Source: Paenibacillus paeoniae
GTDB lineage: Bacteria > Bacillota > Bacilli > Paenibacillales > Paenibacillaceae
Length of the DNA stretch: 64,000 nt
Reading direction: 5' to 3'
NCBI RefSeq assembly: GCF_003388735.1
Contig: NZ_QUBQ01000001.1
Coordinates: 806,001-870,000 of the forward strand
The position numbers were made by a program, and so were the translations under genes. Positions 25,601 through 35,723 of this stretch are shown one piece after another. The notes beneath the pieces are model-generated. The model saw only the letters and a list, made by a program, of their open reading frames with translations. It was not told the DNA's origin and did no database searches. Position 1 is the stretch's first letter. Every line of letters starts with the position of its first letter.

Positions 25601-28600
25601 ATCGGCAATGGAGATGTGCCTTACGAGGAAATTGCGGAGCTGGCGAATGTGAAACGCGAGTTCGGCCGGAATCCCTTGTTCGATACAGTCTTTACGCTAC
25701 AAAACATGGAGCTTCCCGAATGGCGAAGCAGAGATGTGGCTTATGCGCCAAGGGCAATCGATACCGGATCAGCCAAGTTCGATCTGACCTGGGAATGTAC
25801 GGACACGGGAGAAGGGATCGCCTTCACGCTGGAATATGCGCTCGATCTGTACGATGAGGAGACTGCCAAGCAATTGGCACGGCATTATGTTGCGCTTGCC
25901 GCAGCCGCTGCTGCAAATCCAGGGATGACGTTGGCAGAGCTCGATCCGCTCGACGGACAAGAGAGGGAGCATCTACTGGAGCTGAGCCGCTCTGGCGCAG
26001 CTTCCACGCAGGAGCTGTCATTGCACAGGCTGTTCGAGCGGCAAGCATCCCTCTCGCCGGATCGTATCGCCGTAGAGATGGGCGCGCAGGCGTATAGCTA
26101 CAACGAATTGAACGAGCGGGCTAATCGAATGGCACATGCGCTTGTGCGCGGCGGTATTCAGCCGAGCGACAAGGTTGCACTCCTGCTGAAGAGATCGCTC
26201 GATATGATTACAGCGATGCTTGCTGTGCTGAAAGCGGGCGCCGTCTATGTGCCAATAGATCCGCAGTATCCCGAGGAGCGGATCCGGTTTATGCTGCAGG
26301 ACACGGAAGCGAGGGCTATCGTGGCTGCGGCAGCGACTAGGGAGCTAGGCTTTCAGGCGGCCCACGGCACAGTCGATGTGATCGACTTGGACGATCTGGA
26401 TGGGAGCTGGAGAAATGAGTCCCGTCATAACTTGGGCATTGACGGCACCGCCGACGACCTGGCTTATATGATGTATACTTCCGGCTCGACGGGCAGACCA
26501 AAAGGGATTATGACCTCGCATCGCAATGTGTCCAGAATTGCCGTCCATACCGATTATGTGCGCATTACCGAAAGCGATGCGCTGTTGCAGCTCTCGAATT
26601 ACGCGTTTGACGGTTCAACGTTTGATATATACGGAGCGCTTCTGAACGGTGCGAAGCTGACGCTGGTTGGCGAAGAGGAAGTCGCTGATATTTTGAGGCT
26701 GACCGAGCTGATCGAAGTTAGCGGCATTACGGTCTTTTTTGTAACCACGGCATTATTTAATACTTTGGTTGATCATGGTCTGGAGTCGCTGCATGGTGTG
26801 AAGCATATTTTATTTGGCGGGGAACGGGCTTCCGTACGGCATATCCGCAAGGCGTTCCAGGCTTTGGGGCCAGGTGTTTTGCTTCATGTGTACGGACCTA
26901 CGGAAACAACAGTGTTTGCTACTTGCTATCCCATTGCGGAGAGCTGGGACGGAGAAGCGGTTGCGACCGTGCCGATCGGTACGCCAATTGCCCATTCGGA
27001 GGCGCTTGTGCTGGATGAGAGCGGCCGACTGCTGCCATCGCTTGTGCCGGGCGAATTATGGATTGCGGGAGATGGAGTGGCGGCGGGTTATGTGAATTTG
27101 CCGGAGCAAACCGCTCAGAAATTCCAACCCCATCCTCACCGTGCAGGGGCGCTGGTGTATCGAACCGGAGATCTGGTGCGCCGGCTGCCTGATGGCAACC
27201 TGGAGTTTCTGGACCGGATCGACAGCCAGGTCAAGCTGAGAGGCTACCGGATCGAGCTGGGGGAAATCGAGAGCCGATTGTTGGACTGCCCAGGCATTAA
27301 GGAAGCAGTTGTTGTGCTTGTGGAAGGCGAAGGCGCACCGTACTTATGCGCTTATGTCGTCGCGGAGCAAACGGTGGGGCAGGGGGACATTCGGGGTCAA
27401 TTGACGGGCAAGCTTCCGGCTTTTATGATTCCGTCCGCATTTATCTCGCTGGAGAAGCTGCCGCTTACTGCGAACGGCAAGGTAGACAAGAAGCAGCTGC
27501 CTGCGCCGGTGGATATGATTGCTGGAGCAACGAGGACCGTTCCTTACGAAGAGCCGGCTACGGAGACGGAGCGTATCGTCGCTGGCTTATGGCAAGAGGT
27601 GCTGCATGCCGATCAGATCGGTGTGCTCGAGAATTTCTTTGAGCATGGGGGACATTCCTTGAAGGCTGCCGCTCTGGCAGCGGGAATCTACAAGCATTGC
27701 CGCGTTCGTATGCCGATCCGGGAAGTGTTTGCCCTGCCGACAATACGCGAGCAGGCGACCTGGATTGACGCGGCGGCAACAGAAGCCTACGAGCCAATCA
27801 GCGTTATCCCAGGGGCTGCCTCTTATCCGCTTAGTCCGCCACAGCAGCGTATGTTTTTGGCGGAGGGCATGGCGAATATCGGAATGGCCTACCATATACC
27901 GCTTGCGCTCAGAGTGTCAGGCACAGTGGAAGAGACCAGAATTGAAGAGGCAATTCGGGCGTTAATTGCCCGCCATGAGCCGCTGCGAACGTCGTATCGG
28001 TTCATCGACGGCGTTCCAAGTCAAATCGTTCAAGCCGCTGCTCCTTTTGAAATGCAAACGGCAGATCTTTCGCAACAGTCCTTGGGGGATTGCTTCGGCG
28101 GGTTTTACCGTCCGCTGGATCTAGCCGCAGCCCCGGTGCTGGCCGCCTGTTATTGCCGCCCGGCATCGGCGGGGGAAGATGCCTATCTGCTGCTTAACCT
28201 GCATCATATCGTGGCGGATGGCATTGCCGTCAAGCTGCTGCTGGAGGAACTGGCGGCATTGATTGATGGAGAGGAGCTTGCACCGCTTTCCTTGCATTAC
28301 AAGGATTATGCCGCATGGCTTGGGCGGCAATATGGCTCGGAGCGGGAGAAGGCGGGCCTTGCTTATTGGAGGGAGCAGCTTGCTGGACCGTTGCCGCTGC
28401 TGGATATGCCGCTTGATTATCCGCGAGGCGAACGCCAGACCTTTGCGGGAGATACGTATACGTTCCACATTTCGTCCGCTTTGACGGAACGGCTGAAGGA
28501 GATGTCATCGAGAGCCGGCTCCAGCTTGAACAGCCTGCTGTTTGCAGCCTATGCGCTGTTGCTCAAGGGGACCTCGCATCAGCATGAATTCGTTATTGGC

Positions 28601-31600
28601 TCGTTGGCTGCGGGAAGAACTCATCCCGATACAGCACGGATGATCGGCATGTTCAATCAGTTCCTGCCCATTCGGATGACGATTTCCGATGAGCTGGCGT
28701 TTCAGGATTTTGTAAGCGAGACGCATGAACGACTGCTTGCCGCATACGAGCATGGCGATATCGGCTTTGAACGGATGCTGGAGTCGGTTAAGTCTACGCA
28801 TGATCCATCGCGGAACCCGTTGTTCGATACGATGCTGATCGTCCACAACCAATTTGAGGATGAGCAGCTCATCCTTCGCGGCGACGGCTGGAGCATGGAG
28901 CCCCTCCCCTTCGGCCACGGAACGTCCAAGCTGGACGTTAAGCTGGATGTATACAGCGATGGCGTTGGGGGATTAAGGGCGGAACTGGAATATAATACAG
29001 GACTGTTCCGTCGAGACACGATGGAGCGATTGGCGGAGCGGCTGCTTCACCTATTGGAGCAGACGGCTGAGCAGCCCGAAATGAACTGCGGAGATGTGGC
29101 GATGGCGACAGCTGCGGATGAAGCCAGTTTTGCCGAATGGAATCATACCGATCATCCCTATCCGCAGGAGGGGACGGTTCACGGTTTGTTCGCCGAATCG
29201 GCGGAGCGGTGGCCGGACCGGACAGCAGTAAGGTCGAGCGAAGGTTCCTTGACGTATAAGGAGCTTAATGAACGAGCGGAGCGTATGGCTGCTGTTCTAA
29301 GAAGCAGGGGCGTGACGGTCGAAACCGTGGTGCCAATTGCTGCCTACCGATCGTTGTCGATGATGGTTGCGATTATGGCGGTGTTTAAGGCGGGAGGGGC
29401 CTATTTGCCCATCGACCCGGAACATCCGCCCGAGCGAATTCGCGGCATATTGGAAGATAGCGGAGCTCATTTGGTATTGGCAGGGGAAAGATGGATCGGC
29501 TTCCTTCCTTCATTCCATGGAGAGGTGCTGGACCTCGACTCGCTTGCCGCCGAGGCAGCTTCGGATGGAGAAGAGCTTGTCTTGCCGTTGTTGTCACAGG
29601 CTGCTGGACCTGGCAATTTGGCGTATGTGATCTATACCTCGGGTTCTACCGGCAAGCCTAAGGGTGTAATGGTGGAGCATCGGGCGGTCATCAACCGCCT
29701 CCACTGGATGCAAACGGCCTATCCTCTGGACGAGAATGACGTCATATTGCAAAAAACGCCGATTACGTTCGACGTATCGGTATGGGAGCTGTTCTGGTGG
29801 AGCTTTGCCGGCGCTTCTCTCTATTTGCTGGAGCCTCACGGGGAGAAGGAGCCGTCGGTTATGCTGCGCACAATCGAAGAGCAGGCTGTCACGGTCATGC
29901 ATTTTGTGCCGTCTATGCTTGGCGTCTTTTTGCCATATGTGAAGGATACCGGAAGAGGCAGCGAGCTTCGATCATTGCGGTTTGTCTTTGCAAGCGGCGA
30001 GGCGCTTAAGCCCCCTCATGTATCAGCCTTCTACAGCATGATGGAGCGGGAGGGTTATGACTCCCGGCTTATCAATCTGTATGGTCCGACGGAAGCGACG
30101 GTAGATGTCAGCTACTATGATTGTACCGGCCATTCGGCGGGACCGATTCCAATTGGCAAGCCGATTCACAATATCTCGCTACATATCGTGGACGAGAGGA
30201 TGAGGCCGCAGCCGATTGGGGTATCCGGCGAGCTATGCATCGCTGGCGCAGGTCTTGCGCGTGGCTATCGCAACAGGCCGGAGCTGACAGAGCAAAGCTT
30301 CGTTCCCAACCCGTTCGCCGCTGGCGAGAGACTGTACCGCACCGGCGACCGCGCAAGATGGCTGCCGGACGGCACCATTGAATATTTGGGGCGCTTCGAT
30401 CATCAGGTGAAGCTGCGCGGACTGCGCATTGAATGCGGCGAAATCGAGCATGCGCTGCTTAGGCAGAAGGACATCCGCGACGCGGTAGTCATGGCTGTTG
30501 CAGACCGGGCGGGGGAGGAGGCGCTCTGCGCTTATCTTGTCACTGCGGATGGCATCATGCCGGATGAGCCGACACTGCTGACCTCGCTTAGAGGGCTGTT
30601 GCCGGATTATATGATGCCATCGTATTTTGTAGCTATGGGAGCGCTCCCATTAAGTCCGAGCGGCAAAACAGACCGGGGCCGACTGCCTCAGCCGCAATTT
30701 GCCGAGGCGGGTGCGACCTCCGGTGAAGCTCCGGCTACCGTTACGGAGACAAGTTTGGCAGAGTTGTGGATGAACGTTCTTGGTCTTACGGAGGACGATG
30801 AAGCCGCAGGATCTGCCAGCGTAATCGGCAGAGACGATCATTTCTTCCAGTTGGGCGGCCACTCCTTGCGGGCTGCACAGCTGGCAGGGCTGATTGAGCA
30901 GCGCTATAGCGTAGCGTTTGCGATGAAGGATGTATTCGAGGCTCCGATGCTGCGCGAGATGGCAGTCCGAATCGATGCTGCGGAGAAGAAAACGGCTACT
31001 GTCATTGTCCGAGCTGAAAGACAGCCGCATTATCCATTGTCGTTGGCGCAAAACAGACTGTTTGTGCTGCAGCAGCTGTATCCAGCAAGCACGGCGTACA
31101 ATTTGCCGCTCATGTTAAGTATCAATGGTGAACTGGACGCAGATCGACTTCGTTCAGCGATTCAAGGTCTGATCGATCGTCATGAGCCGCTGCGTACAAG
31201 CTTTGAATGGGTGGACGGCAAGCCGATGCAGCGTATTCACGACCATATTTCAATTGAACTGGACTTGCATCGCCTATCGGATGAAGCGGACATGGAGGCA
31301 TGGGCTCGTGAGGCAATTCAGCCGTTCGATCTGCGCGAAGCTCCGCTCATCCGGGCTTTCCTGGCTACGGACAGTATTGGCCGCAACACGCTGCTCCTGG
31401 ATATTCACCATATTGTAGCCGATGGCGTGTCTATGAACGTGATGGCCCATGATTTCGAGCAATTATACCGCGGCCAATCCTTGCCGCCGCTATCGATTCA
31501 GTATAAGGATGCCTCCCTCTGGCAGCAGGAGTGGATGACTTCAGATGAGAGAAGTCAGCAGGAGCATTATTGGACGGCATTGCTGTCAGGCACGTTGCCC

Positions 31601-34600
31601 GTCCTTCAACTGCCGACTGATCATCCGCGGCCGCCTGAGCAAAGCTTCGCCGGAGCTAAGCTGGCGCTTCCCATTCCTGCAACACTTGCCGGACTGGTGA
31701 AGTCCGAAGCAGAGCATTGGGGCGTGACACCGTTCCATATTTGGCTCGCCGGCTATCATACGCTGCTGCATCTGATGACAGGGCAGGACGATCTGATCGT
31801 CGGGACACCGGTCGCTGGACGCTTCCATCCCGGTACTGAAGATTTGGTCGGCATGTTCGTCAATACACTGCCGATTCGGAGCAAGCCGTCCGGCGCGCTT
31901 TCGTTCAGAGCATTTGCCGAACAGTTGAAGGAAGCGGCGCTTGCCGCGCTCGACAACGGTTTACTTCCGTTCGAGCATATGGTGACCATGCTGGAAGTGC
32001 CGCGCGACTTAAGCCGCAATCCGCTGTTCGACACCATGTTTGTTATGCAGCATATGGAGGCTGGCCAGAAAGCGGCCGACTCGCTGCAATTCGCGGCCAA
32101 GGTGCTGGACAATCACGTATCGAAGCTGGATGTAACGTTTGAGATCGCGGATCAAGGCGCTAAAGGAATGGCTTTAACGATTGAATACGCCATTACCCTG
32201 TTTAACGCTGACAGCATACAGAGAATGGCTGAATGGTACTTGCGTATATTGACGCTTGCGCTGGCCGAGCCGGAGCGCCCGCTGGCGGGAATCGGATTGC
32301 TCGACCCTATGGATGCGAAGGAGCAGGCTGAGGCGTTTAACCGGACAACCGTTCCTTATGCAAGTCATTTGACGGTTGAAGCTTATTTGGAAGGGCAAGC
32401 GGTAAAAACGCCGCAAGCGGTTGCCATTCTGGCGGAAGAGGGGCAATTGACTTACGCAGAATTGGACGAACAATCGAATCGGCTGGCGAGGGCGCTTAGG
32501 AAGCAAGGCATCATGCGTGAGGAACGCGTGGCTGTCGTCATGGATCGAAGCCTGGCGATGATGATTGCGATTTTCGGCGTGTTGAAAGCGGGCGGAGCTT
32601 ATGTGCCCCTTGCCCCGGGTTTGCCGCAGGAGCGGATCCAGTACATGCTGGATAATTCCGGCGCGAAGCTGGCTTTGATTCAAAGTGGGGCGCCGGAGGG
32701 ATTGGATGCCATCATCCCAGTACGGGATGTGAATGAAGTCATTGCGATGGAGCAGGACGCATCCCCTGTGGAAAAGCTGCATGATTCCAGCTCGCTTGCT
32801 TATGTTCTGTACACGTCGGGATCGACTGGACAGCCTAAGGGCGTTATGATCGAGCATCATTCTGTCATCAACCGAATCGGCTGGATGCAGAAGGAGTATG
32901 GGCTGGACGGGAACAGTGTCATCCTGCAGAAAACGCCGATTACATTCGACGTATCGGTATGGGAGCTGTTCTGGTGGAGCTTTGCGGGAGCAAAGATGGT
33001 TCTGTTGCCTCCGGGCGGTGAGAAGGATCCGGCGCTTATGCTGAATACGATTCAACGATACAGCGTCACCACGATGCACTTCGTGCCATCTATGCTCCAT
33101 CTGTTCCTGGAGCATCCCGATTTGCTACGCAGCGAGGCCAGGCTGGAGAGCCTTGCGCATGTATTCGCAAGCGGTGAAGCGTTGACCGCGGATCAGGCGA
33201 AGCGGTTCCGTGATCGAATTGGTGTTCCATTCGGCGTCAAGCTCATTAATTTGTACGGCCCGACGGAAGCAACGGTCGACGTTTCCTATTACGACTGCTC
33301 TGTTGGACCCCTACCGGTCCAAGTGCCAATCGGCAAGCCGATTGATAATATCGCGCTCTACATCGTAAGCGAAACGATGGCGCTTCAGCCTATAGGCATA
33401 GCCGGGGAGCTGTGCATCTCCGGCGTTGGCCTGGCGAGAGGGTATATGGGGCGGCCGGATTTGACGGAGGAGAAGTTCGTTCGCAATCCGTTCAAGAAAG
33501 GCAGCCTGATGTACCGGACAGGCGATCTTGCCAGATGGCTGCCGGATGGAACGATTCAGTATTTGGGCCGAATCGACCATCAAGTGAAATTGAGAGGACT
33601 GCGCATTGAATGCGGAGAAATCGAGCATGTGCTGCTCCGCCATCCGGCGGTTTCGGAAGCGGTTGTTATGAAGCGTACGGCGGCAAGCGGCAGCGAATAT
33701 CTATGCGCTTATGTCGTGTGTGCCGAGCAAACGGAGCATCAGACGCTGCGAGAGTTTGCGGCGACTCATCTGCCGGATTATATGGTTCCGCCGGTCGTAG
33801 TGGAGCTTTCGTCCATGCCGCTTTCTCCAAACGGGAAAGTCGACCGAGGGGCACTGCCTGAGCCGGAGATCGCACCGGATAGCGGAGTGGAATTTGCAGA
33901 AGCGGCAAGTGATACCGAGCAGGCAATCGCTGCGGTATGGCGCGAGCTCTTGCAGCGAGATGACTTCGGCATTCACCATCGCTTCTTCGATGTTGGGGGA
34001 GAGTCCTTGCTGCTGGTGCGTGCGCATCAACGACTGGAGGAGCTGTATCCTGGAAGCCTCAGCGTGACGGATTTATTCACCTATCCGACGATTGCTTCGC
34101 TGGCAGCTCATCTGGAGTCAAGAAATCGCGAGCAGGCAAGCTGGGATTGGAGCGGGCTGCCGATGCCTGACAATTTCGCAAATGCCAATAATGCTATGGA
34201 GCGATCCGGCAACATCCGGTTTGTGCTGGACGAAGCCGTAGCGGAGGGACTGATAGAGCTAGCGGAAGCCCAATCGCTGCCGGTGGAAGCTATCGCATTC
34301 GCCGTCTATCTATACTTCTGGCGAGGACAGTCCGGCATAACGGAGCTTGTTCTTCCATGGGTGACGGACAAAGGATTGATCGCACCGAAGGAGATAAACT
34401 TTGCAGAAGTGCAAGACTTCGATTTGCTGTTGCGCCTAGCGGGCAAGCCAGTCGCAACGGGCGATTCTTATGCCGTAAGGCAAATCAAGCGACGTCCGCA
34501 AGCTGAGCATGAGTATTCGCTGTTCCCGTTATTTGCAGGGGGGGTACGGCACGGCTTCAAAGAGCAGGAAGAGCTCTTCGAATTAGTTGATCTGGTGTTG

Positions 34601-34786
34601 TATATAGGGGAGGATGCCGCTTCAAGCGAAACGGGAGAATCTCAGATCGGCGGAGTGTGGTCGTACAATGCCCGGCGTTTGGATAGAGAGACGGTGGTGG
34701 ACTGGGCCTCTGACTATCTGGAGATGCTCTCCATGGTCGTCGAACAATATCGGGCCGCAGCCAATAGCGCCGCTTCTGGCGGTTAA
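22604..34786 (+). CDS. Lipo-NRPS: FAAL-PCP-C-A(Ile)-PCP-C-A(Ser)-PCP-C-A(Ser)-PCP-partial C
   Basis: 4060 residues. ATG 22604 is chosen over 22595 because GGGGG (22590-22594) is correctly spaced. Domains by residue: fatty-acyl-AMP ligase 1-570 (FTSGSTGDPKG, SWLPLTHDMGLIGFH); PCP0, Ser about 629; C1 685-1120 (HHIITDG about 819); A1 1140-1650; PCP1 Ser1685; C2 (HHIVADG about 1868); A2 2190-2700; PCP2 about 2753; C3 (HHIVADG about 2936); A3 3260-3755; PCP3 about 3800 (GGESL); a final 215 residues resembling only the C-lobe of a condensation domain. Pocket residues read by eye: A1 DGFFLGVVFK (Ile-type, Val possible), A2 and A3 DVWHFSLVDK (Ser, as EntF). No epimerase, methyltransferase or thioesterase is present. 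It should load a fatty acid and make acyl-Ile-Ser-Ser on PCP3, then hand over to the KS of the hybrid enzyme. Confidence 0.93.
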   Translation: MNNIHNLTGVLLAREQSEAGIRFCESGQERFLSYGSLLASAGRALQVLHDQGLRAGDFAVMQTEENEPFILLFWACVLGGIIPVPVTAARTDEGRHKLIQVWKQLESPRLLCDEALWPGIQGYALKQGEEEAAAQLDSGSISIAALLEAAFDIEGRQAALYDAAESDIAFIQFTSGSTGDPKGVVLTHGNLLSNMRAIQFGAHSTELDSSLSWLPLTHDMGLIGFHLSPLLCGMNQLHLPTSTFVLHPMKWLELTNRHRVTCLSSPNFGYVHFLQHWKPEGAAEWDLSCVRLIFNGAEPISAAHCRDFLEAMQPYGLKQNCIFPVYGLAEASLAVTFPGTEERLNTIKLERKSLAIGEPLQLAAPDDHTAIEIVELGSTVQECEVQICTETGELSEEGSVGLIHIRGRNVTSGYYKRPDVNEQIITPEGWLNTGDLGFMLNGRLYVTGRMKDVIFVNGQNVYPHDLEALISVLKGAEIGKTAITAVQDEMTKRDAIAVFIQYRGKTPAFLQVAADVRKLLNRSAGLEVAYVVPIRRIPKTTSGKIQRYVLAEALQEGSFAEVLAEIAEFEAAAAMEMEQADAAGAESSLDSGLESVTETEQQVMSIWREVLGKNHISRKDSFLEQGGNSLKAAYAAASLQEQFGVELTLTELFLHDSVEALAALLDHKAKDHGDADKSAAQPLTKSEERAYYPATSAQKRLFILEELNPGLLNYHLPFAIEVNGPIDSERFSDAWKALMRRHPSLRTSFFMEEDAVMQRIEEALELPLAVVDGSGWSDSELAMRQLDFLKPYRLEQAPLFRMELVLRKRESSVLLLDMHHIITDGTSMGILMRDLAALYDGSALQSLRIHSGDIALWEESRRSSGGLDRQQHDWREAYRDGVPSSVIPTTRSRPQAPSYRGAIERFELESALAGELRALAERQGVTLYTVLLSVYYALLSKYTGESDLVVGTAAARRMRLEQRHVVGMFINMVPIRLRSESGMPFDQWLKRANGDALAAIGNGDVPYEEIAELANVKREFGRNPLFDTVFTLQNMELPEWRSRDVAYAPRAIDTGSAKFDLTWECTDTGEGIAFTLEYALDLYDEETAKQLARHYVALAAAAAANPGMTLAELDPLDGQEREHLLELSRSGAASTQELSLHRLFERQASLSPDRIAVEMGAQAYSYNELNERANRMAHALVRGGIQPSDKVALLLKRSLDMITAMLAVLKAGAVYVPIDPQYPEERIRFMLQDTEARAIVAAAATRELGFQAAHGTVDVIDLDDLDGSWRNESRHNLGIDGTADDLAYMMYTSGSTGRPKGIMTSHRNVSRIAVHTDYVRITESDALLQLSNYAFDGSTFDIYGALLNGAKLTLVGEEEVADILRLTELIEVSGITVFFVTTALFNTLVDHGLESLHGVKHILFGGERASVRHIRKAFQALGPGVLLHVYGPTETTVFATCYPIAESWDGEAVATVPIGTPIAHSEALVLDESGRLLPSLVPGELWIAGDGVAAGYVNLPEQTAQKFQPHPHRAGALVYRTGDLVRRLPDGNLEFLDRIDSQVKLRGYRIELGEIESRLLDCPGIKEAVVVLVEGEGAPYLCAYVVAEQTVGQGDIRGQLTGKLPAFMIPSAFISLEKLPLTANGKVDKKQLPAPVDMIAGATRTVPYEEPATETERIVAGLWQEVLHADQIGVLENFFEHGGHSLKAAALAAGIYKHCRVRMPIREVFALPTIREQATWIDAAATEAYEPISVIPGAASYPLSPPQQRMFLAEGMANIGMAYHIPLALRVSGTVEETRIEEAIRALIARHEPLRTSYRFIDGVPSQIVQAAAPFEMQTADLSQQSLGDCFGGFYRPLDLAAAPVLAACYCRPASAGEDAYLLLNLHHIVADGIAVKLLLEELAALIDGEELAPLSLHYKDYAAWLGRQYGSEREKAGLAYWREQLAGPLPLLDMPLDYPRGERQTFAGDTYTFHISSALTERLKEMSSRAGSSLNSLLFAAYALLLKGTSHQHEFVIGSLAAGRTHPDTARMIGMFNQFLPIRMTISDELAFQDFVSETHERLLAAYEHGDIGFERMLESVKSTHDPSRNPLFDTMLIVHNQFEDEQLILRGDGWSMEPLPFGHGTSKLDVKLDVYSDGVGGLRAELEYNTGLFRRDTMERLAERLLHLLEQTAEQPEMNCGDVAMATAADEASFAEWNHTDHPYPQEGTVHGLFAESAERWPDRTAVRSSEGSLTYKELNERAERMAAVLRSRGVTVETVVPIAAYRSLSMMVAIMAVFKAGGAYLPIDPEHPPERIRGILEDSGAHLVLAGERWIGFLPSFHGEVLDLDSLAAEAASDGEELVLPLLSQAAGPGNLAYVIYTSGSTGKPKGVMVEHRAVINRLHWMQTAYPLDENDVILQKTPITFDVSVWELFWWSFAGASLYLLEPHGEKEPSVMLRTIEEQAVTVMHFVPSMLGVFLPYVKDTGRGSELRSLRFVFASGEALKPPHVSAFYSMMEREGYDSRLINLYGPTEATVDVSYYDCTGHSAGPIPIGKPIHNISLHIVDERMRPQPIGVSGELCIAGAGLARGYRNRPELTEQSFVPNPFAAGERLYRTGDRARWLPDGTIEYLGRFDHQVKLRGLRIECGEIEHALLRQKDIRDAVVMAVADRAGEEALCAYLVTADGIMPDEPTLLTSLRGLLPDYMMPSYFVAMGALPLSPSGKTDRGRLPQPQFAEAGATSGEAPATVTETSLAELWMNVLGLTEDDEAAGSASVIGRDDHFFQLGGHSLRAAQLAGLIEQRYSVAFAMKDVFEAPMLREMAVRIDAAEKKTATVIVRAERQPHYPLSLAQNRLFVLQQLYPASTAYNLPLMLSINGELDADRLRSAIQGLIDRHEPLRTSFEWVDGKPMQRIHDHISIELDLHRLSDEADMEAWAREAIQPFDLREAPLIRAFLATDSIGRNTLLLDIHHIVADGVSMNVMAHDFEQLYRGQSLPPLSIQYKDASLWQQEWMTSDERSQQEHYWTALLSGTLPVLQLPTDHPRPPEQSFAGAKLALPIPATLAGLVKSEAEHWGVTPFHIWLAGYHTLLHLMTGQDDLIVGTPVAGRFHPGTEDLVGMFVNTLPIRSKPSGALSFRAFAEQLKEAALAALDNGLLPFEHMVTMLEVPRDLSRNPLFDTMFVMQHMEAGQKAADSLQFAAKVLDNHVSKLDVTFEIADQGAKGMALTIEYAITLFNADSIQRMAEWYLRILTLALAEPERPLAGIGLLDPMDAKEQAEAFNRTTVPYASHLTVEAYLEGQAVKTPQAVAILAEEGQLTYAELDEQSNRLARALRKQGIMREERVAVVMDRSLAMMIAIFGVLKAGGAYVPLAPGLPQERIQYMLDNSGAKLALIQSGAPEGLDAIIPVRDVNEVIAMEQDASPVEKLHDSSSLAYVLYTSGSTGQPKGVMIEHHSVINRIGWMQKEYGLDGNSVILQKTPITFDVSVWELFWWSFAGAKMVLLPPGGEKDPALMLNTIQRYSVTTMHFVPSMLHLFLEHPDLLRSEARLESLAHVFASGEALTADQAKRFRDRIGVPFGVKLINLYGPTEATVDVSYYDCSVGPLPVQVPIGKPIDNIALYIVSETMALQPIGIAGELCISGVGLARGYMGRPDLTEEKFVRNPFKKGSLMYRTGDLARWLPDGTIQYLGRIDHQVKLRGLRIECGEIEHVLLRHPAVSEAVVMKRTAASGSEYLCAYVVCAEQTEHQTLREFAATHLPDYMVPPVVVELSSMPLSPNGKVDRGALPEPEIAPDSGVEFAEAASDTEQAIAAVWRELLQRDDFGIHHRFFDVGGESLLLVRAHQRLEELYPGSLSVTDLFTYPTIASLAAHLESRNREQASWDWSGLPMPDNFANANNAMERSGNIRFVLDEAVAEGLIELAEAQSLPVEAIAFAVYLYFWRGQSGITELVLPWVTDKGLIAPKEINFAEVQDFDLLLRLAGKPVATGDSYAVRQIKRRPQAEHEYSLFPLFAGGVRHGFKEQEELFELVDLVLYIGEDAASSETGESQIGGVWSYNARRLDRETVVDWASDYLEMLSMVVEQYRAAANSAASGG

Positions 34787-34852
34787 GGCAGCATAGCCGG
34801 GTTGCACCGGACTTGTAGATTTTCATTAAAGAAGGAAGAAAGGAGCTTTCCT

Positions 34853-35719
34853 GTGAAAAAAGTCTTAACGATGATAGGGAATATTGCGCTGTATCTTGGT
34901 GTCTTCTATGCGCTGCTCTATCTGCTTCGCTCCACTTACAATTACGAAGTGACATTGTCCTTCGCCAAGTTTCTGGATCGCAACCCGGCTATGTTTATGG
35001 CCGTGCTCTTCACAGTTATTACGCTGGTGTACATGCTCATCTTTCGGATCAAAGCCTGGATCTGGCCGAATGCGGAGCGGAATCTGTTTCGCGCGTCGGG
35101 CTTTAAGAAGCTGAGCGCTTCACGTGTTCTGCTGATGGTTGGCTTAGGTCTGGCCGGAAGCTTGTTCAGCATCGGTCTTATCGTCATTGACGATATTGCG
35201 AATCAATTTCCGTCCATTCCTTTTCTGGTAGACGACTTAATTAGAGGCGACTCTATTCTTTACGTCATTCTTGGAGCGGGGCTAATAGCGCCCGCTTTCG
35301 AAGAAATCTTGTTCAGGGGGCTTATCTTTGGTGAGCTTCGCCGAGTGATGCCGCTCTATGTGGCCCTGGTGCTGCAAGCTGGGGCATATGCCTACTTTCA
35401 GCCTAGCGCGGTCCTTTCGGTCATCAGCATTGGATCAGGACTTATTTATGGAGCGTTGTACTTGCGCACGGGCTCCTTGTGGGCACCTATTCTGGTGCAA
35501 AATACGGCCATGGGCACGATCTTTTTGTTCAAATATATTGGGTTCTACGAGTGGTACGACAAGCTGGGCGATGTTGCGCTGTATATCCTTACAGTATTGT
35601 TCCTGGCTGCGCTGGTGGGAGGCTCGATCTACGTATGGCGGAACCCCGGCAGCGGCAGAGACGGGCACGCTGGTCACACGCTGATGGCCAATGCGCCGCC
35701 GGTAAGGAAAGGGGTATAA
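34853..35719 (+). CDS. CPBP/CAAX-protease-like membrane protein 1
   Basis: 288 residues from GTG 34853 with AAGGAG 7 nt upstream; an open frame continues further back but without a ribosome site. About eight membrane helices. Motif 1 of the CPBP (Abi) family is intact, AFEEILFRGLIFGE (E-E-x-x-x-R). The other zinc-ligand motifs are degraded: the F-x-x-x-H segment appears as YAYFQPS, and the last H-x-x-x-N position as APILVQNTAMG, with Gln for His. CPBP proteins are intramembrane glutamic proteases that process prenylated proteins or act in bacteriocin maturation and immunity. It is the first of three adjacent paralogues inside the NRPS cluster. Loss of the histidines argues against ordinary protease activity. 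Confidence 0.78.
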   Translation: MKKVLTMIGNIALYLGVFYALLYLLRSTYNYEVTLSFAKFLDRNPAMFMAVLFTVITLVYMLIFRIKAWIWPNAERNLFRASGFKKLSASRVLLMVGLGLAGSLFSIGLIVIDDIANQFPSIPFLVDDLIRGDSILYVILGAGLIAPAFEEILFRGLIFGELRRVMPLYVALVLQAGAYAYFQPSAVLSVISIGSGLIYGALYLRTGSLWAPILVQNTAMGTIFLFKYIGFYEWYDKLGDVALYILTVLFLAALVGGSIYVWRNPGSGRDGHAGHTLMANAPPVRKGV

Positions 35720-35723
35720 CGGG

